Shown here: positions 17,908 to 27,276 of the stretch, one piece after another
Layout of the letters: each line of letters begins with the position of its first letter
Numbering within the stretch: the first letter of the stretch is position 1
Notes under the pieces: generated by a model
Database searches by the model: none
What the model saw: the letters and a program-made list of their open reading frames with translations, nothing else
What the model was told of the DNA's origin: nothing
Made by a program: the position numbers and the translations under genes
Assembly (NCBI GenBank): GCA_963719645.1
Contig: CAVRCT010000002.1
Location: 33,698-97,697 of the forward strand
Source: CAVRCT01 sp963719645
Lineage (GTDB): Bacteria > Pseudomonadota > Gammaproteobacteria > DSM-16500
DNA: 64,000 nucleotides
Reading direction: 5' to 3'

Positions 17908-18972
17908 ATGGCACGCCACGGAATCACGTATGACGATGTTATCTCTGCTGCAAACTCATTGAAAGGCGAGGGTAAAAGCATAACAATAGAAAATGTGCGC
18001 CGATTTTTAGGTACCGGCAGCGCAGGCACAGTGAATCAACATCTACGCCGCTGGAAAGAAGCCCAAAACTCAACACAAAAAATCGCATCTAAAGAAAACC
18101 TGCCTGAAGGACTGGTTGCGTTAGTTAAAGGATTATGGGAGGGTGTTTTAGCGCAATCCACCGAACAATTCGTGCCGATTGAAACGAATTACCAGCAAAA
18201 AATCGCAGAATTAAAAAATGAGCTCGAAAAATATCGTCACAACAATCAGCGTTGGCAGAAGCTTTTTAATCAATGGCAGCAAGAAAAGACCGCACTAGCA
18301 AATGATAAGTTAACGTTAGAACAGGGGCTCGAATTTGCGCACAAAGAAAACCAGTCATTGCATGGCAAATATGATGGGCTGTTGCAGCAGTTACAAGAAA
18401 AGCAAGAACGAATTGATGAGCTGAATCGTCTGCATAAACAAGCACAAGAAAACCTGGAACATTATCGCGAAACAGCGAGAGAGCAACGACTATTAGATCA
18501 GCAGCAAAACGAACAGCAAAAACAAGCGTTACAATCTGAATTAAAAATGCTAAATGAACAGCTGCTCATGCAGCGTGAAAAAATATCCGCACAACATCAA
18601 CAGTTTCAATTATTACAACACAATTACACTTCACTTGAAGCAAGCTACCAGGCAACACAAGCCATGCTAGAACAAACTGTTGTTAAGCTTGAGGTGAGCG
18701 AGAGAGATAAACACGAACATCATCAATCAAGCCAGCATTGGAAAAATTAATACGATGAATCACAAAAAGCTTTAGTGATAACCGCTAATCAAGCTGGTGA
18801 CATTCAAACTGAAAACAAAGTATTATTCCATCAATTAGCTGAGACCAAAGGAACTATGGCTGCTACTATAGATCAAAATAAACAACTCACTCATGAGAAA
18901 TGGATATTGGCCCAAGAAAAAGCCCAATTAGAAGGCCAATTAAAACAAATGCAGAAAATGATTACTGCCTAA
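17908..18972 (+). pseudogene. KfrA-like DNA-binding coiled-coil protein, one in-frame stop
   Basis: The N-terminal ~55 residues (ARHGITYDDVISAANSLKG, then NVRRFLGTGSAGTVNQHLRRW) are a KfrA_N-type DNA-binding domain, followed by a long Gln/Glu/Lys-rich coiled coil. A TAA at 18748-18750 (after QHWKN) interrupts the frame, which then continues without shift for 74 codons to 18972. The full-length protein would be about 354 residues. KfrA proteins bind DNA and form filament-like structures aiding plasmid maintenance. The truncated 280-residue product keeps DNA binding and most of the coil, so it may still work. Confidence 0.8.
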
Positions 18973-19012
18973 AAATTATCATATATCTAATTGAAATATT
19001 TACAAATATCTG

Positions 19013-19040
19013 TTGACTCTCGTCCAGCCTGCATTACAAT
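19013..19040 (+). promoter_or_regulatory. probable sigma-70 promoter of a toxin-antitoxin pair
   Basis: TTGACT (19013-19018) and TACAAT (19035-19040) are separated by 16 bases and lie 34 bp ahead of the toxin start at 19074. This close match to the consensus is seen in the sequence; activity is inferred. Confidence 0.6.
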
Positions 19041-19073
19041 GCCTGGAATTCGTACCAATAGAGTGATACACTT

Positions 19074-19457
19074 ATGATAAGAGAACACATAGCTTATGAA
19101 GGTTCCAAATACACTATTGAATGGTATTACGATTCAAAAGGATTCAGCAGTGCATTGGAATACTATAATTCATTAACTAGTCCAGAAAGAATAAAGTTAC
19201 TGCGATTATTAAAAAGAATGGGCGATGCAGGCGAAATTAAAGATAAAACTAAATTTAATTTTGAAGGAGATCAGATATATGCCTTCAAACCAAAACCACA
19301 ACGATTTCTATGTTTTTTCTTCACAGGCAAAAAAATAATTTTAACGAATGCTTTTTGTAAAAAGCAACAAAAGCTACCAGTGAATGAAAAACAAAAAGCA
19401 ATAAAATGCAAAACTGATTACGAAAAAAGAGTTAGCAAAGGGGGCTATTATGAGTAA
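19074..19457 (+). CDS. RelE-type toxin, Gp49/HigB-like
   Basis: A 127-residue protein with the pattern of phage-derived Gp49-like/RelE toxins: YTIEWYYDSKG, ALEYYNSLTSPERIKLLRLLKRMGDAG, and QIYAFKPKPQRFLCFFFTGKKIILTNAF. The last segment is the beta-strand core with basic residues expected for an mRNA interferase. It overlaps the antitoxin gene by 8 bp, so the two are translationally coupled. Confidence 0.82.
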   Translation: MIREHIAYEGSKYTIEWYYDSKGFSSALEYYNSLTSPERIKLLRLLKRMGDAGEIKDKTKFNFEGDQIYAFKPKPQRFLCFFFTGKKIILTNAFCKKQQKLPVNEKQKAIKCKTDYEKRVSKGGYYE

Positions 19458-19806
19458 GGCAAAAAAACCACTTTCAACATTTGAACGTGAAATGAAGAAT
19501 GTAAAGTTCAAAAAATCTTTTGAAAAAAATTATAGGGAATTTTTATTGTCGGAATTATTAATTGCCATTATGGAATATGACGAAAAATCAGTAAGAGAAT
19601 TAGCGAAAGAAGTTGATGTGTCTCCGACAATTATTCAAAATATTCGCTCAGGAAAACAGCACGATATTAAGATTAGTAATTTTGTTAATATTGTTCATGC
19701 CTGTGGTTATAAAGTTTTTTTAGAAAGAGATGATGAACGTTTTGAGATAAAAGATAAAAAATCTAAGGATAAGAATTTGTTGAATTTTATTTCTGCGGAA
19801 GTGTAA
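19450..19806 (+). CDS. XRE-type antitoxin
   Basis: A 118-residue protein with a helix-turn-helix (SVRELAKEVDVSPTIIQNIRSG) followed by a strand typical of the XRE antitoxins paired with Gp49-like toxins (FVNIVHACGYKVFLERDD). The start overlaps the end of the toxin gene. It should neutralise the toxin and repress the promoter at 19013-19040. Confidence 0.82.
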   Translation: MSKAKKPLSTFEREMKNVKFKKSFEKNYREFLLSELLIAIMEYDEKSVRELAKEVDVSPTIIQNIRSGKQHDIKISNFVNIVHACGYKVFLERDDERFEIKDKKSKDKNLLNFISAEV

Positions 19807-19907
19807 GAAATATAAATGGAAATTGTCCATGCAACTGTAGCTGTGTCAGGTTTTCATAATTGTATATTATAAATTATCAATAATACAATTACGCAAGCCT
19901 GATCCCG

Positions 19908-20066
19908 TCACACGCACTAGTCAAACAACTGGATGATACAAAACAATTGCTGATAGATATTCAAAATCAGAATAAACTCTTAGCTAATGAAAAGTGGATT
20001 ATTGCACAAGAAAAAGCTCAGCTAGAAGGACGGTTAAAACAAATGCAACAAATGATTACTGTTTAA
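19908..20066 (+). pseudogene. duplicated C-terminal tail of the KfrA-like protein
   Basis: An open stretch of about 50 codons reads KQLDDTKQLLIDIQNQNK, then ANEKWIIAQEKAQLEGRL and KQMQQMITV. The end of the interrupted KfrA-like gene at 18972 reads HEKWILAQEKAQLEGQ, LKQMQKMITA, clearly the same tail. There is no start codon or DNA-binding part. The RelE-type pair lies between the two tails, as if a module had been inserted or a duplication had been collapsed by recombination. Confidence 0.75.
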
Positions 20067-20085
20067 ACTTAACGGATACTAAACC

Positions 20086-20673
20086 ATGCCCCATGTTATT
20101 ATTATCGCTGGCCCAAACGGCGCAGGAAAAACAACTGCAGCATCTGCTTTACTTGGCCAAGCTTTGCAAATTGATCATTTCGTCAATGCTGACACTATTG
20201 CAGCGGGACTCAGTGCTTTTGCTCCTGAAAAAGCAGCTATCCAAGCAGGAAAAGCAATGCTAGATCGAATGCATTATCTAGCCGAAAATAATGAAACATT
20301 TGCATTTGAAACAACTTTAGCTAGTAGGTCTTTTGCGCCATGGATAAGTAAGTTAAAGCTAAAAGGCTATCTTTTTCACCTAACTTTTCTAGTGCTTAAT
20401 AACCCTGATTTGGCAGTTTTACGGGTAGGTGAGAGGGTTAAAATGGGTGGGCATTTCGTACCAGAAGATACTATTCGACGCCGATTTAAGGGTGGTCTTA
20501 AGAATTTCTTTAATTTGTACTTACCGTTAGCAGATTCCTGGCAAATGTACGATAATAGTGATGTAGGTAGCCCCATTCCTATTGCATCAAAAATAAATAA
20601 TAAGCTAGAGATTAATAACAAGGTAGATTGGGATAATTTAGTGGAGATATATGATGAAGCCACAAAAAAGTGA
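20086..20673 (+). CDS. zeta-toxin family kinase
   Basis: A 195-residue P-loop protein: Walker A AGPNGAGKTT at residues 8-17, FVNADTIAAGLSAFAPEKAAIQAGKAML, FAFETTLASRSF and LRVGERVKMGGHFVPEDTIRRRF, all usual in the zeta-like ATPases. Zeta toxins phosphorylate UDP-activated sugars and block wall synthesis. It starts 19 bp after the KfrA tail, and a 65-residue protein overlaps its end. No classical epsilon antitoxin is visible. Confidence 0.85.
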   Translation: MPHVIIIAGPNGAGKTTAASALLGQALQIDHFVNADTIAAGLSAFAPEKAAIQAGKAMLDRMHYLAENNETFAFETTLASRSFAPWISKLKLKGYLFHLTFLVLNNPDLAVLRVGERVKMGGHFVPEDTIRRRFKGGLKNFFNLYLPLADSWQMYDNSDVGSPIPIASKINNKLEINNKVDWDNLVEIYDEATKK

Positions 20674-20848
20674 AGATCGAATTTCAAAGATAATGAATGA
20701 TCCTGAGGAAGTAAGAAAGATACTTCAGTCTGCTATTAACAATGCTTTGTTGAAGCACAAACAAGCGGGTAATCCTGTCTGTGGATTTAAAGATGGTAAA
20801 ATATTTTGGGTGCAGCCTCAGAATATATCTCTTAAAGTTGATAAGTAA
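20651..20848 (+). CDS. small protein coupled to the zeta-like toxin, putative antitoxin
   Basis: A 65-residue protein starting inside the end of the zeta gene (23-bp overlap); GGAG at 20643 could serve either ATG at 20651 or 20654. It has an acidic helical start (KSEDRISKIMNDPEEVRKIL) and ends with GFKDGKIFWVQPQN. Many chromosomal zeta-like kinases carry a small gene in this place; the antitoxin role is inferred from the overlap only. Confidence 0.55.
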   Translation: MMKPQKSEDRISKIMNDPEEVRKILQSAINNALLKHKQAGNPVCGFKDGKIFWVQPQNISLKVDK

Positions 20849-20873
20849 TATGCTCTTACCCGAACGAAAAGGC

Positions 20874-20916
20874 GTCTATGATTGACACTAGTTGATAACT
20901 AGTGTCAATCATAGAC
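20874..20916. repeat. perfect 20-bp hairpin
   Basis: Arms 20874-20893 and 20897-20916 are perfect complements around GAT. The hairpin follows the zeta module by 26 bp. It lacks an immediate T tract, so it may be a bidirectional transcription block or a small palindromic repeat rather than a classical terminator. Confidence 0.7.
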
Positions 20917-21008
20917 CCATTCTCATTTAGTCTTATTTTTTTTAGGTTGCTTGAAAAAATCGTTCCTGATTGGAAAATTAGAAAAGAAAGATTGGAGAAG
21001 TTTTAAAA

Positions 21009-21347
21009 ATGGCTAGTGATTATATTAAAGAAATATTTCCAATTCCAAACATTCCCAATGAATTACAAGAATCCTCGATTATTGCAGGTAGGGTTATACC
21101 ATTTATAGGTGCTGGACTTTCAAAACTGGCTGGTTGTCCTAGTTGGAAGCAGTTTGCGGATAACTGCCTTCAATTTCTTGTCGATAAAGGTAGGTTAAAT
21201 TATTGCGAATTAGAGCAACTAAAAGACCTTTCTCCACGAATTAAATTATCTCTAGCAATTAGTTTACAAGATAATGATATCCAAATTAAATTTAGTGATA
21301 TGTTTCCTATGAATTCTGATATAGGTAATGAGAAAATTTTTGTTTAA
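21009..21347 (+). pseudogene. N-terminal fragment of a SIR2-like domain protein
   Basis: About 112 codons. RVIPFIGAGLSKLAGCPSW is the nucleotide-binding start of the SIR2 fold (GAGxS with the following G-P-W), as in the NAD-cleaving SIR2-like proteins found in many anti-phage systems. The rest of the NAD pocket is missing and the frame ends after DMFPMNSDIGNEKIF. A full protein would be several hundred residues, so this is a truncated gene. It sits next to toxin-antitoxin and recombinase genes, as expected for a defence-island remnant. Confidence 0.6.
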
Positions 21348-21497
21348 AAGGAAAATTATATTATCTATTCATTAATAGAGCGCATTTTATATTCATAAGA
21401 GATGTAATCATGAAAAATGCGCTATATGCAAAGAAAAATGGAATCAAGCGATAGATTTGCAATATTAAATAATTAGCAAAGAAAAGGTGAATCAATT

Positions 21498-22250
21498 ATG
21501 GATAATCGAGAAGCCGACCTGTCGGGATTAATTCGACGGGCACTTGAGGAACACGCAAAACTAAGTGAATATTCTGAATATTCTCCTATTTATAATTCAA
21601 AATTAATGTTGAATGAGATAGATACTAGGGTAGAAAATAAAATTCTATCTGTATCAGAAGAACAAAAATTAAATGTGGGTTTATTAGCTGCTAAATCTTT
21701 AGACTTTGATGATCGTTTTAAAAAATACGCTTTATTATTGCATCATGTTTGGTATAAATTTCTAGTATTCTTCAATAAAATTAAAGTAATACCGCTGTCA
21801 GGGTGCGAACGTGATGCTTATAACTTTTACTTACATCATAAATTTATTCACAATCAAATTGTGAATCATTTGTATGGAATTGATTTCAATAAACCTATTG
21901 ATGTTAATTACAAAATAAGAAAAAGTATAGCCGTTACTCAATGGAAAGCTTTACGTATACTGCAAGGAAATTATTACGCAAATAAAAATATTTTGATTCA
22001 AACAAATTTACCAAGTTGCCTTGGAATACATGACAAACAAGAAGATGATCTAGGAAATGAAACTGCAAGAATTGAGCATCATTTTGAACTACAGTCTGAT
22101 GTAATATTTTTAAAATCAATTGCGGCACCGGTACTTGATACATGGTCTGTTAAAATGACGAATGGCCAGCAAGGATTTCCAACAACGGGTGGTTGCACAC
22201 AATATTTTAATGCTAACGATAAAGTACAATGCAGGCAAATTAGTCCTTAA
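21498..22250 (+). CDS. hypothetical protein, 250 residues
   Basis: I do not recognise this protein. It has no signal peptide or membrane segment, a mostly helical first half, and a Gly/Thr-rich end (NGQQGFPTTGGCTQYFN). AT-rich composition equals that of the neighbouring island. The start has a reasonable context (AAAAGGTG about 10 bases upstream). It could be an effector or an island passenger; nothing in the sequence decides. Confidence 0.5.
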   Translation: MDNREADLSGLIRRALEEHAKLSEYSEYSPIYNSKLMLNEIDTRVENKILSVSEEQKLNVGLLAAKSLDFDDRFKKYALLLHHVWYKFLVFFNKIKVIPLSGCERDAYNFYLHHKFIHNQIVNHLYGIDFNKPIDVNYKIRKSIAVTQWKALRILQGNYYANKNILIQTNLPSCLGIHDKQEDDLGNETARIEHHFELQSDVIFLKSIAAPVLDTWSVKMTNGQQGFPTTGGCTQYFNANDKVQCRQISP

Positions 22251-22451
22251 AATTTTACGGTTATTTCATATTTCCAGTACGCGATTGCTAGCAACTAGAA
22301 CTTCTTGTATAAGGGTACTAAGAGAATTGACAGAATAATTTGAAATGGTATTTTTCTTATTAAGAAAAACCTAACAGCGAAAAGTTGCGATAACAAGATT
22401 CTGAGATCGCTGCTTCATCAGGTTTAGGATGCTTTGCAATGTAAGATGGTT

Positions 22452-22485
22452 ATTACACCCAATAGTTTGTACTATTGGGCGTAAT
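22452..22485. terminator. CCAATAGT-type hairpin
   Basis: Arms of 15 bases (22452-22466, 22471-22485) differ at one position and are followed by TTTTTA, giving a terminator-like structure 200 bp after the hypothetical gene. The same core, CCAATAGT/ACTATTGG, recurs near 10357, 25581 and 35208, and half a unit lies at about 22502-22519. Elsewhere in 22251-22627 there is an 8-bp hairpin at 22351-22369 and no gene. Confidence 0.55.
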
Positions 22486-22627
22486 TTTTAGCACCGAAAA
22501 AAACTATTGGATGTAATTTTAATGGTGATCTCGGGCGGATAAATCATATCTGTTATCTATATATTTTATTGAGTATTTTTAGTATACCGATATGATAAAA
22601 TCCTAAAAAATTACTAAGAGAACGCAT

Positions 22628-23746
22628 ATGAAAAAATCAATTATCACTTTCATTTTAATTTTCAATGCCTTATTCATCGCTAGTGCACAAGCAATTGAAA
22701 TAGGACATCCTCTCACCGCATCTGCAATGATTACTCAAAATGATCATGTTATGAGTAGGGTCGTTAATGGCGAAACAACGCCGCAAACCAAGCAAGTTTA
22801 TTTAATGCGACTGAATTTAACAGCACAACAAATACTTAACCTTTTTCAGCATAATACGCTGCAAACAAGCAAAAAAATGGCTGCATCTGCAGCTTCACTT
22901 CCTTCAAGTATTGATTTAGGTATGAATGGAATACCTGTTCTCGATCAAGGCAAACATGGTACATGCGTGACATTTGCAAATACAGCTGCTATTGATGCAC
23001 TGTTAGGTAAAGGTGATTATATTAGTCAACTATGTCAATTAGAGTTAGGCAGTTATCTTGAAAAGAGAGGCTACTATGCAAGCGGTTGGGAAGGTTCTTT
23101 TGGTCCGTGGATCTTAAATCAAATGCTGCAATTTGGCATTATTAACAAAGACAATCAAGTCATACATGCTTGCAGTGGCGTGACTGAGTACCCTGTGAAT
23201 TTGCGAGCATATACGGGCAATGCCATGTCTCTTAATGATTATAAAGCGATGAGTGAAGATATCAGCGATCGTATTTATTGGTTGTCACTATTGGATACAA
23301 GTGAGCGCTTCAGTCCGACCAATCCGATAAAAAATCCAAATCATAGCTTTGATGGTGATAAAGTCTTAATGCAAGTTAAAACAGCTTTGACAGCTGCTGC
23401 GGCTAGCGAAACGTACACATCCCGACTAACTTTTGCTGTTATTCTTCCTGTATCGCATTGCTATGCAGGCGCATGCGCGCAGTTCCATAAGGCCAATGAT
23501 ACCTGGGTTTTGACGAACGCAATTATTAATGACCCCGATAGCGAATTGGGTGGTCACGAAATGGTAATTACTGGTTATGACGATAATGCAACTGTAACGG
23601 ATGACGAAGGCAAAGTGCATAAAGGATTATTAATCTTAAGAAACTCTTGGGGAACAGATGTCGGTGATAATGGTACTTTTTATATGACGTATGATTTTTT
23701 CCAGCAGTTTGTGGATGAAGTGCAAGAAATTAGGATGGTTCGATAA
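22628..23746 (+). CDS. secreted papain-like (C1) cysteine protease
   Basis: A 372-residue protein with a signal peptide (residues 1-22, ending SAQA). The catalytic machinery of the papain fold is visible: oxyanion Q107 and C113 in DQGKHGTCVTFANTAAID, H310 in GGHEMVITGYDD, and N339 in LRNSWGTDVGDNGTFYMTYDF. The roughly 90 residues between signal and LPSSIDLG may be a propeptide. It should act outside the cytoplasm, on host or competitor proteins or in nutrition. It is a single gene on the plus strand. Confidence 0.9.
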   Translation: MKKSIITFILIFNALFIASAQAIEIGHPLTASAMITQNDHVMSRVVNGETTPQTKQVYLMRLNLTAQQILNLFQHNTLQTSKKMAASAASLPSSIDLGMNGIPVLDQGKHGTCVTFANTAAIDALLGKGDYISQLCQLELGSYLEKRGYYASGWEGSFGPWILNQMLQFGIINKDNQVIHACSGVTEYPVNLRAYTGNAMSLNDYKAMSEDISDRIYWLSLLDTSERFSPTNPIKNPNHSFDGDKVLMQVKTALTAAAASETYTSRLTFAVILPVSHCYAGACAQFHKANDTWVLTNAIINDPDSELGGHEMVITGYDDNATVTDDEGKVHKGLLILRNSWGTDVGDNGTFYMTYDFFQQFVDEVQEIRMVR

Positions 23747-24099
23747 TGATTATTTGAAAAACCATTTTACGGTTTGTATAACATACCCGCATGAATCTTG
23801 CCGGCACCCTAATATCTGAATGCACTATGGTAATTTCTTTATTCTTGTCGAATGTAATTTTAAACAAACCCACTCAAGATGATTACCGTAAACTGCTGCC
23901 GCAGTTTATCCAGATTTAGACAAACACCACTTAATCATATAGCTTGCATAACGTTTAATATACGTTTTGTTAAGCGCATTCTCTGGCGCCAATCTTTGCA
24001 AGCGACGCTGCATTATTGAATACATTTCGGCCACATGATACCTTATAAGACTAAGGCGTGAATGAACATGACAGCGACAATATAAGGGAGGGAAGAATC
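23747..24099. other. intergenic stretch with a possible minus-strand remnant
   Basis: No complete gene. On the minus strand between about 24035 and 23906 an open stretch reads MYSIMQRRLQRLAPENA, then YIKRYASYMIKWCLSKSG and a stop, which looks like the helical end of an unidentified protein. I cannot assign it. Confidence 0.25.
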
Positions 24100-25257
24100 A
24101 TGAGACAGCAGGATATGTACCGTGTGGTAATTTTGAGAGGCGGCACTAGTAAAGGTATTTACATTTTAAAAAACGTTCTCCCAACTGATCCAGTTTTAAG
24201 AGATAAAATTATACTCGCTATCTTTGGCAGTCCTGACATAAGGCAAATTGACGGCCTGGGTGGCGCTGATGTTCTGACAAGCAAACTTGCTATTATAGGC
24301 CCTCCAACCAGACCTGATGCGGACGTAGACTATACATTTGGGCAAGTGACGCTTGATGAGCCCTATATTGACTATCAAGGAAACTGCGGCAATATTTCGT
24401 CGGGTGTAGGGCCTGCTGCTATATACCTAGGCCTTATAGATAAAAAAGAACCCATAACTACTGTCAGAATTCATCTCACAAATTTTAACTGTATTCTAAC
24501 AGCCGATGTTCCAGTGAAAAATGATGAGGTACTCATTGATGGAGATTATACGATAGCAGGTGTGCCTGGCACAGGGGCTAAAATTGAAATGGATTTTTCT
24601 GGTACCGCCGGAGCGAAAACAGGCAAGATTCTACCGACTGGAAATGTTAAAGATATTATTAACATTGAGGGGATAGGTGAAGTGACATTGACATTGCTAG
24701 ACGCGGCTAATCCTACAGCCTTTATTTCGGCAGAAGCACTGGGTTTAAAAGGAACTGAGACGCCTTTACAAATAACTACTAATAAAGACTTATTAAATAA
24801 ACTTGAGTTGATCAGAGACAATGCAGCAGTGCTATTTGGATTTACTAAATCACCACAGGATGCCAAAAAGAAAGATTCATTAGTTCCAATTTTGTGTATT
24901 GTTGGTCCTGCACAAACCTATAATGCTTTTACAACAGGTGAAAGTATTCCAGCCAACACAATGGATATTGTTTGCAGACAGTATTTTGAACACACTATTC
25001 ATAAAGCATTTGCTGGAACAGTAGCTGTTTGTACCGGAGCGGCATCACGCATTCCAGGCACCGTTGTCCATGATTTCATGCCTGATACCACAAAATCTTC
25101 AGATATCGTCAGGATTGGCGATCCAGTCGGTGTATTTCCAGTTGGCATTATACTTAATATGGAAAATGGTAAACCCATTTTAAAGAAAGCCACCTTTGGC
25201 CGAACTGCACGTCTCATTATGGACGGATATGTTTTTGTTAGAAAGAGTACTATTTAA
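24100..25257 (+). CDS. PrpF-family isomerase
   Basis: About 385 residues. The start at 24100 follows GGGAGGGAAG; an open frame extends 14 codons further but has no such site. The protein has the PrpF/DUF453 pattern: VILRGGTSKGIYIL near the N-terminus, GGADVLTSKLAIIGP, then NCGNISSGVGPAAIYLGLI with the Cys used in catalysis by this diaminopimelate-epimerase-like fold. Members isomerise the double bond of aconitate, methylitaconate or oxalomesaconate. No prpBCD genes are nearby, so the substrate is open. Confidence 0.85.
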   Translation: MRQQDMYRVVILRGGTSKGIYILKNVLPTDPVLRDKIILAIFGSPDIRQIDGLGGADVLTSKLAIIGPPTRPDADVDYTFGQVTLDEPYIDYQGNCGNISSGVGPAAIYLGLIDKKEPITTVRIHLTNFNCILTADVPVKNDEVLIDGDYTIAGVPGTGAKIEMDFSGTAGAKTGKILPTGNVKDIINIEGIGEVTLTLLDAANPTAFISAEALGLKGTETPLQITTNKDLLNKLELIRDNAAVLFGFTKSPQDAKKKDSLVPILCIVGPAQTYNAFTTGESIPANTMDIVCRQYFEHTIHKAFAGTVAVCTGAASRIPGTVVHDFMPDTTKSSDIVRIGDPVGVFPVGIILNMENGKPILKKATFGRTARLIMDGYVFVRKSTI

Positions 25258-25580
25258 ATTTATCGGGGCTTCATTATATGGTGAAGCAAAAGAGTCAAAC
25301 GTCGTAAGCATTTCCCGATGCGCACTGGCGAACGCTTACGATTTGTATAAATATGTATGAGGTGTCATCATAAATAAATACCTTTAAATAATTAATGAAT
25401 AAAGAAGCGTTAGGTTATCAAAAATGCGGAATACTTTCTCTATTAATATTATTACGGATCCGCTTATATCGCCGAACCCATGAATGTAAATCATACAATT
25501 TTGCCCTCTATGATCAACATCATTTTATCCAAAAATATATAAAGATGACGGTACTCTAAAAGTGAGGCTTCAAATGCATC

Positions 25581-25608
25581 ACACCCAATAACTCTTACTA
25601 TTGGGTGT
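25581..25608. repeat. hairpin of the CCAATA family in a 600-bp gap
   Basis: Arms ACACCCAATA (25581-25590) and TATTGGGTGT (25599-25608) are perfect complements; a CAAATGCA/TGCATTTG pair outside extends the symmetry. The gap 25258-25864 also holds a hairpin just after prpF (25268-25273 with 25282-25287) and no recognisable gene. Confidence 0.6.
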
Positions 25609-25714
25609 TACAGGGTTGCATTTGAAAATTGAATCTAAGGCATTGCTTCTTAATAAGCATTATTTCTTAACCCGAAGCTTTATGAGCGACATTTAGTCAT
25701 TAAATATACAAAAA

Positions 25715-25738
25715 TTAGGGTATTAAATACCATGGTAT
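25715..25738 (+). promoter_or_regulatory. possible regulator site upstream of the luxR trio
   Basis: TTAGGGTATTAAATACC forms an imperfect palindrome about 130 bp ahead of the first luxR gene. The first ten bases, TTAGGGTATT, recur at 34430-34439 upstream of the giant haemagglutinin-like gene, where they open the palindrome AGGGTATTTATTACCCT. A shared regulator is inferred. Confidence 0.3.
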
Positions 25739-25864
25739 AAAATAACAAAGCTTATTATATTGCTATTTTTAAATAATTTGATTAATTTTTTTCAAAGTTT
25801 AATCAAAGCTTAAGACTGTTATGGTAAAATTATCTTAAATATACATTAAATCAAAGAGTTAGCT

Positions 25865-26578
25865 ATGGCAAACCAGTCGCAAAAAATAAATAATGAATTA
25901 ACATTGCGTCCTTACCGCAATGGGGTTGCCTTAGCGTGTCCGAATGATTTAATAGAACGTCCTGTTCTAAAAGATATTTTTGACCTACCTCTACAATGCT
26001 ATTTTTACAACCTCAACAATTGTTTTATCCAAATCAACCAAACTACAGCAGAAATAAATGGATTTAATTCAGAAAATGATGCTGCCGGCAAAACAATTCG
26101 TGATATTGCTAAAGGGCAAACCTCGACTCAAATTCTCTCACATAACGAATCTATTCTTCGCAATCGAACTATGTTAATAGTTGATGAATCTATTTTGCGA
26201 AAAGACGATATTTTTTTCACAGGAATCTCAATTAAATTTCCATGGTACGATCGCAATAAACTCATTGGAATATTTGGTTGCTCATTCGTCATAGACTCTG
26301 TTAAATCTTATGTTGATGGATTAACTTTAATAGCAAAGACGGGATTACTCAATTTACCCTCTACCGGCATAAAAAAAAGAATCAGTGAATATTATTTTTC
26401 AATTCGAGAGAAAGAAATTATTTCTCATCTAATTCGAGGAAAAACAGCAAGAGAGATCGCCGAACATACGAACTTATCTAAACGAACAGTTGAGCATTAT
26501 TTAGAAAATATCAAAGCAAAAACTCAATCTGATAGTAAATCAGAATTAATAGATAAACTGGTCGAGTTTTTTCAATGA
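25865..26578 (+). CDS. PAS-LuxR regulator, first of three tandem copies
   Basis: A 237-residue cytoplasmic regulator. PAS-like residues about 30-150 (CYFYNLNNCFIQINQTTAEINGF, then ISIKFPWYDRNKLIGIFGCS) and a C-terminal LuxR helix-turn-helix (FSIREKEIISHLIRGKTAREIA, LSKRTVEHYLENIKAK). It is the first of three adjacent genes on the plus strand with 38-bp and 9-bp gaps, likely one operon. There is no acyl-homoserine-lactone-binding domain. Confidence 0.85.
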   Translation: MANQSQKINNELTLRPYRNGVALACPNDLIERPVLKDIFDLPLQCYFYNLNNCFIQINQTTAEINGFNSENDAAGKTIRDIAKGQTSTQILSHNESILRNRTMLIVDESILRKDDIFFTGISIKFPWYDRNKLIGIFGCSFVIDSVKSYVDGLTLIAKTGLLNLPSTGIKKRISEYYFSIREKEIISHLIRGKTAREIAEHTNLSKRTVEHYLENIKAKTQSDSKSELIDKLVEFFQ

Positions 26579-26616
26579 ACCATTTGCAGTTACGATAAGA
26601 TACATTGAGGAGTTTT

Positions 26617-27267
26617 ATGGAAATCATTTGTAAAAAAGCTGAAAAATATAATATCGATTTAGACTTTCTTCGGGTATTACCAATCCGAGGTCATACTTAT
26701 TGGAAAAAGAGTGATGGATTTTATCTAGGCAGTAATGATTTGATGATGGAAAAGGTTAAGGTTGCTTCACTTAAAGATTTGCTAACAAAAAAAGATACAG
26801 ATTTTGAATTCGATGAAAATTATTCATATCAACATGAAGACAAACTCGTCATGGAAAATAGACAACAGATGTTTTTTATAAATTCAGCTACGACAAAGGG
26901 TTGGCGTATAGATTTCTTTACGATTAAATCACCATTATTTGATTCTGATGGAAATTTAGCTGGAATCTGGGGAATTTCCGCTTATCTTAGCGAATTAAAA
27001 AATAAAAAGGTTCAACAAAAATTTGATAGTCTTGGTCTTTCATTTAATTTACCACAGAACAATAAGGAATATTATTTCTCAGAAAGAGAAAAAGAGATTT
27101 TATTTTATCTAACACGTGGAAAAACAGCAAAAGAAACGGCAACTATATTAGCTTTATCAAAAAGAACAATTGAGCATTATATTGAAAACATTAAGCTCAA
27201 GTTTGATGTTTCAAAAAAATCAGCATTAATCGAGAAAGCAATAAATTATTTAAATTTTAATTCGTAA
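26617..27267 (+). CDS. PAS-LuxR regulator, second of three tandem copies
   Basis: About 216 residues from the ATG at 26617, which has GAGGAG 8 bases upstream; a TTG four codons earlier is less likely. The sensor half is the most divergent of the three and the PAS core is recognisable mainly at IKSPLFDSDGNLAGIWGIS. The helix-turn-helix (FSEREKEILFYLTRGKTAKETA, LSKRTIEHYIENIKLKF) is well kept. Divergent sensors with a conserved DNA-binding half suggest different signals and overlapping targets. Confidence 0.83.
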   Translation: MEIICKKAEKYNIDLDFLRVLPIRGHTYWKKSDGFYLGSNDLMMEKVKVASLKDLLTKKDTDFEFDENYSYQHEDKLVMENRQQMFFINSATTKGWRIDFFTIKSPLFDSDGNLAGIWGISAYLSELKNKKVQQKFDSLGLSFNLPQNNKEYYFSEREKEILFYLTRGKTAKETATILALSKRTIEHYIENIKLKFDVSKKSALIEKAINYLNFNS

Positions 27268-27276
27268 ATTGAATAT

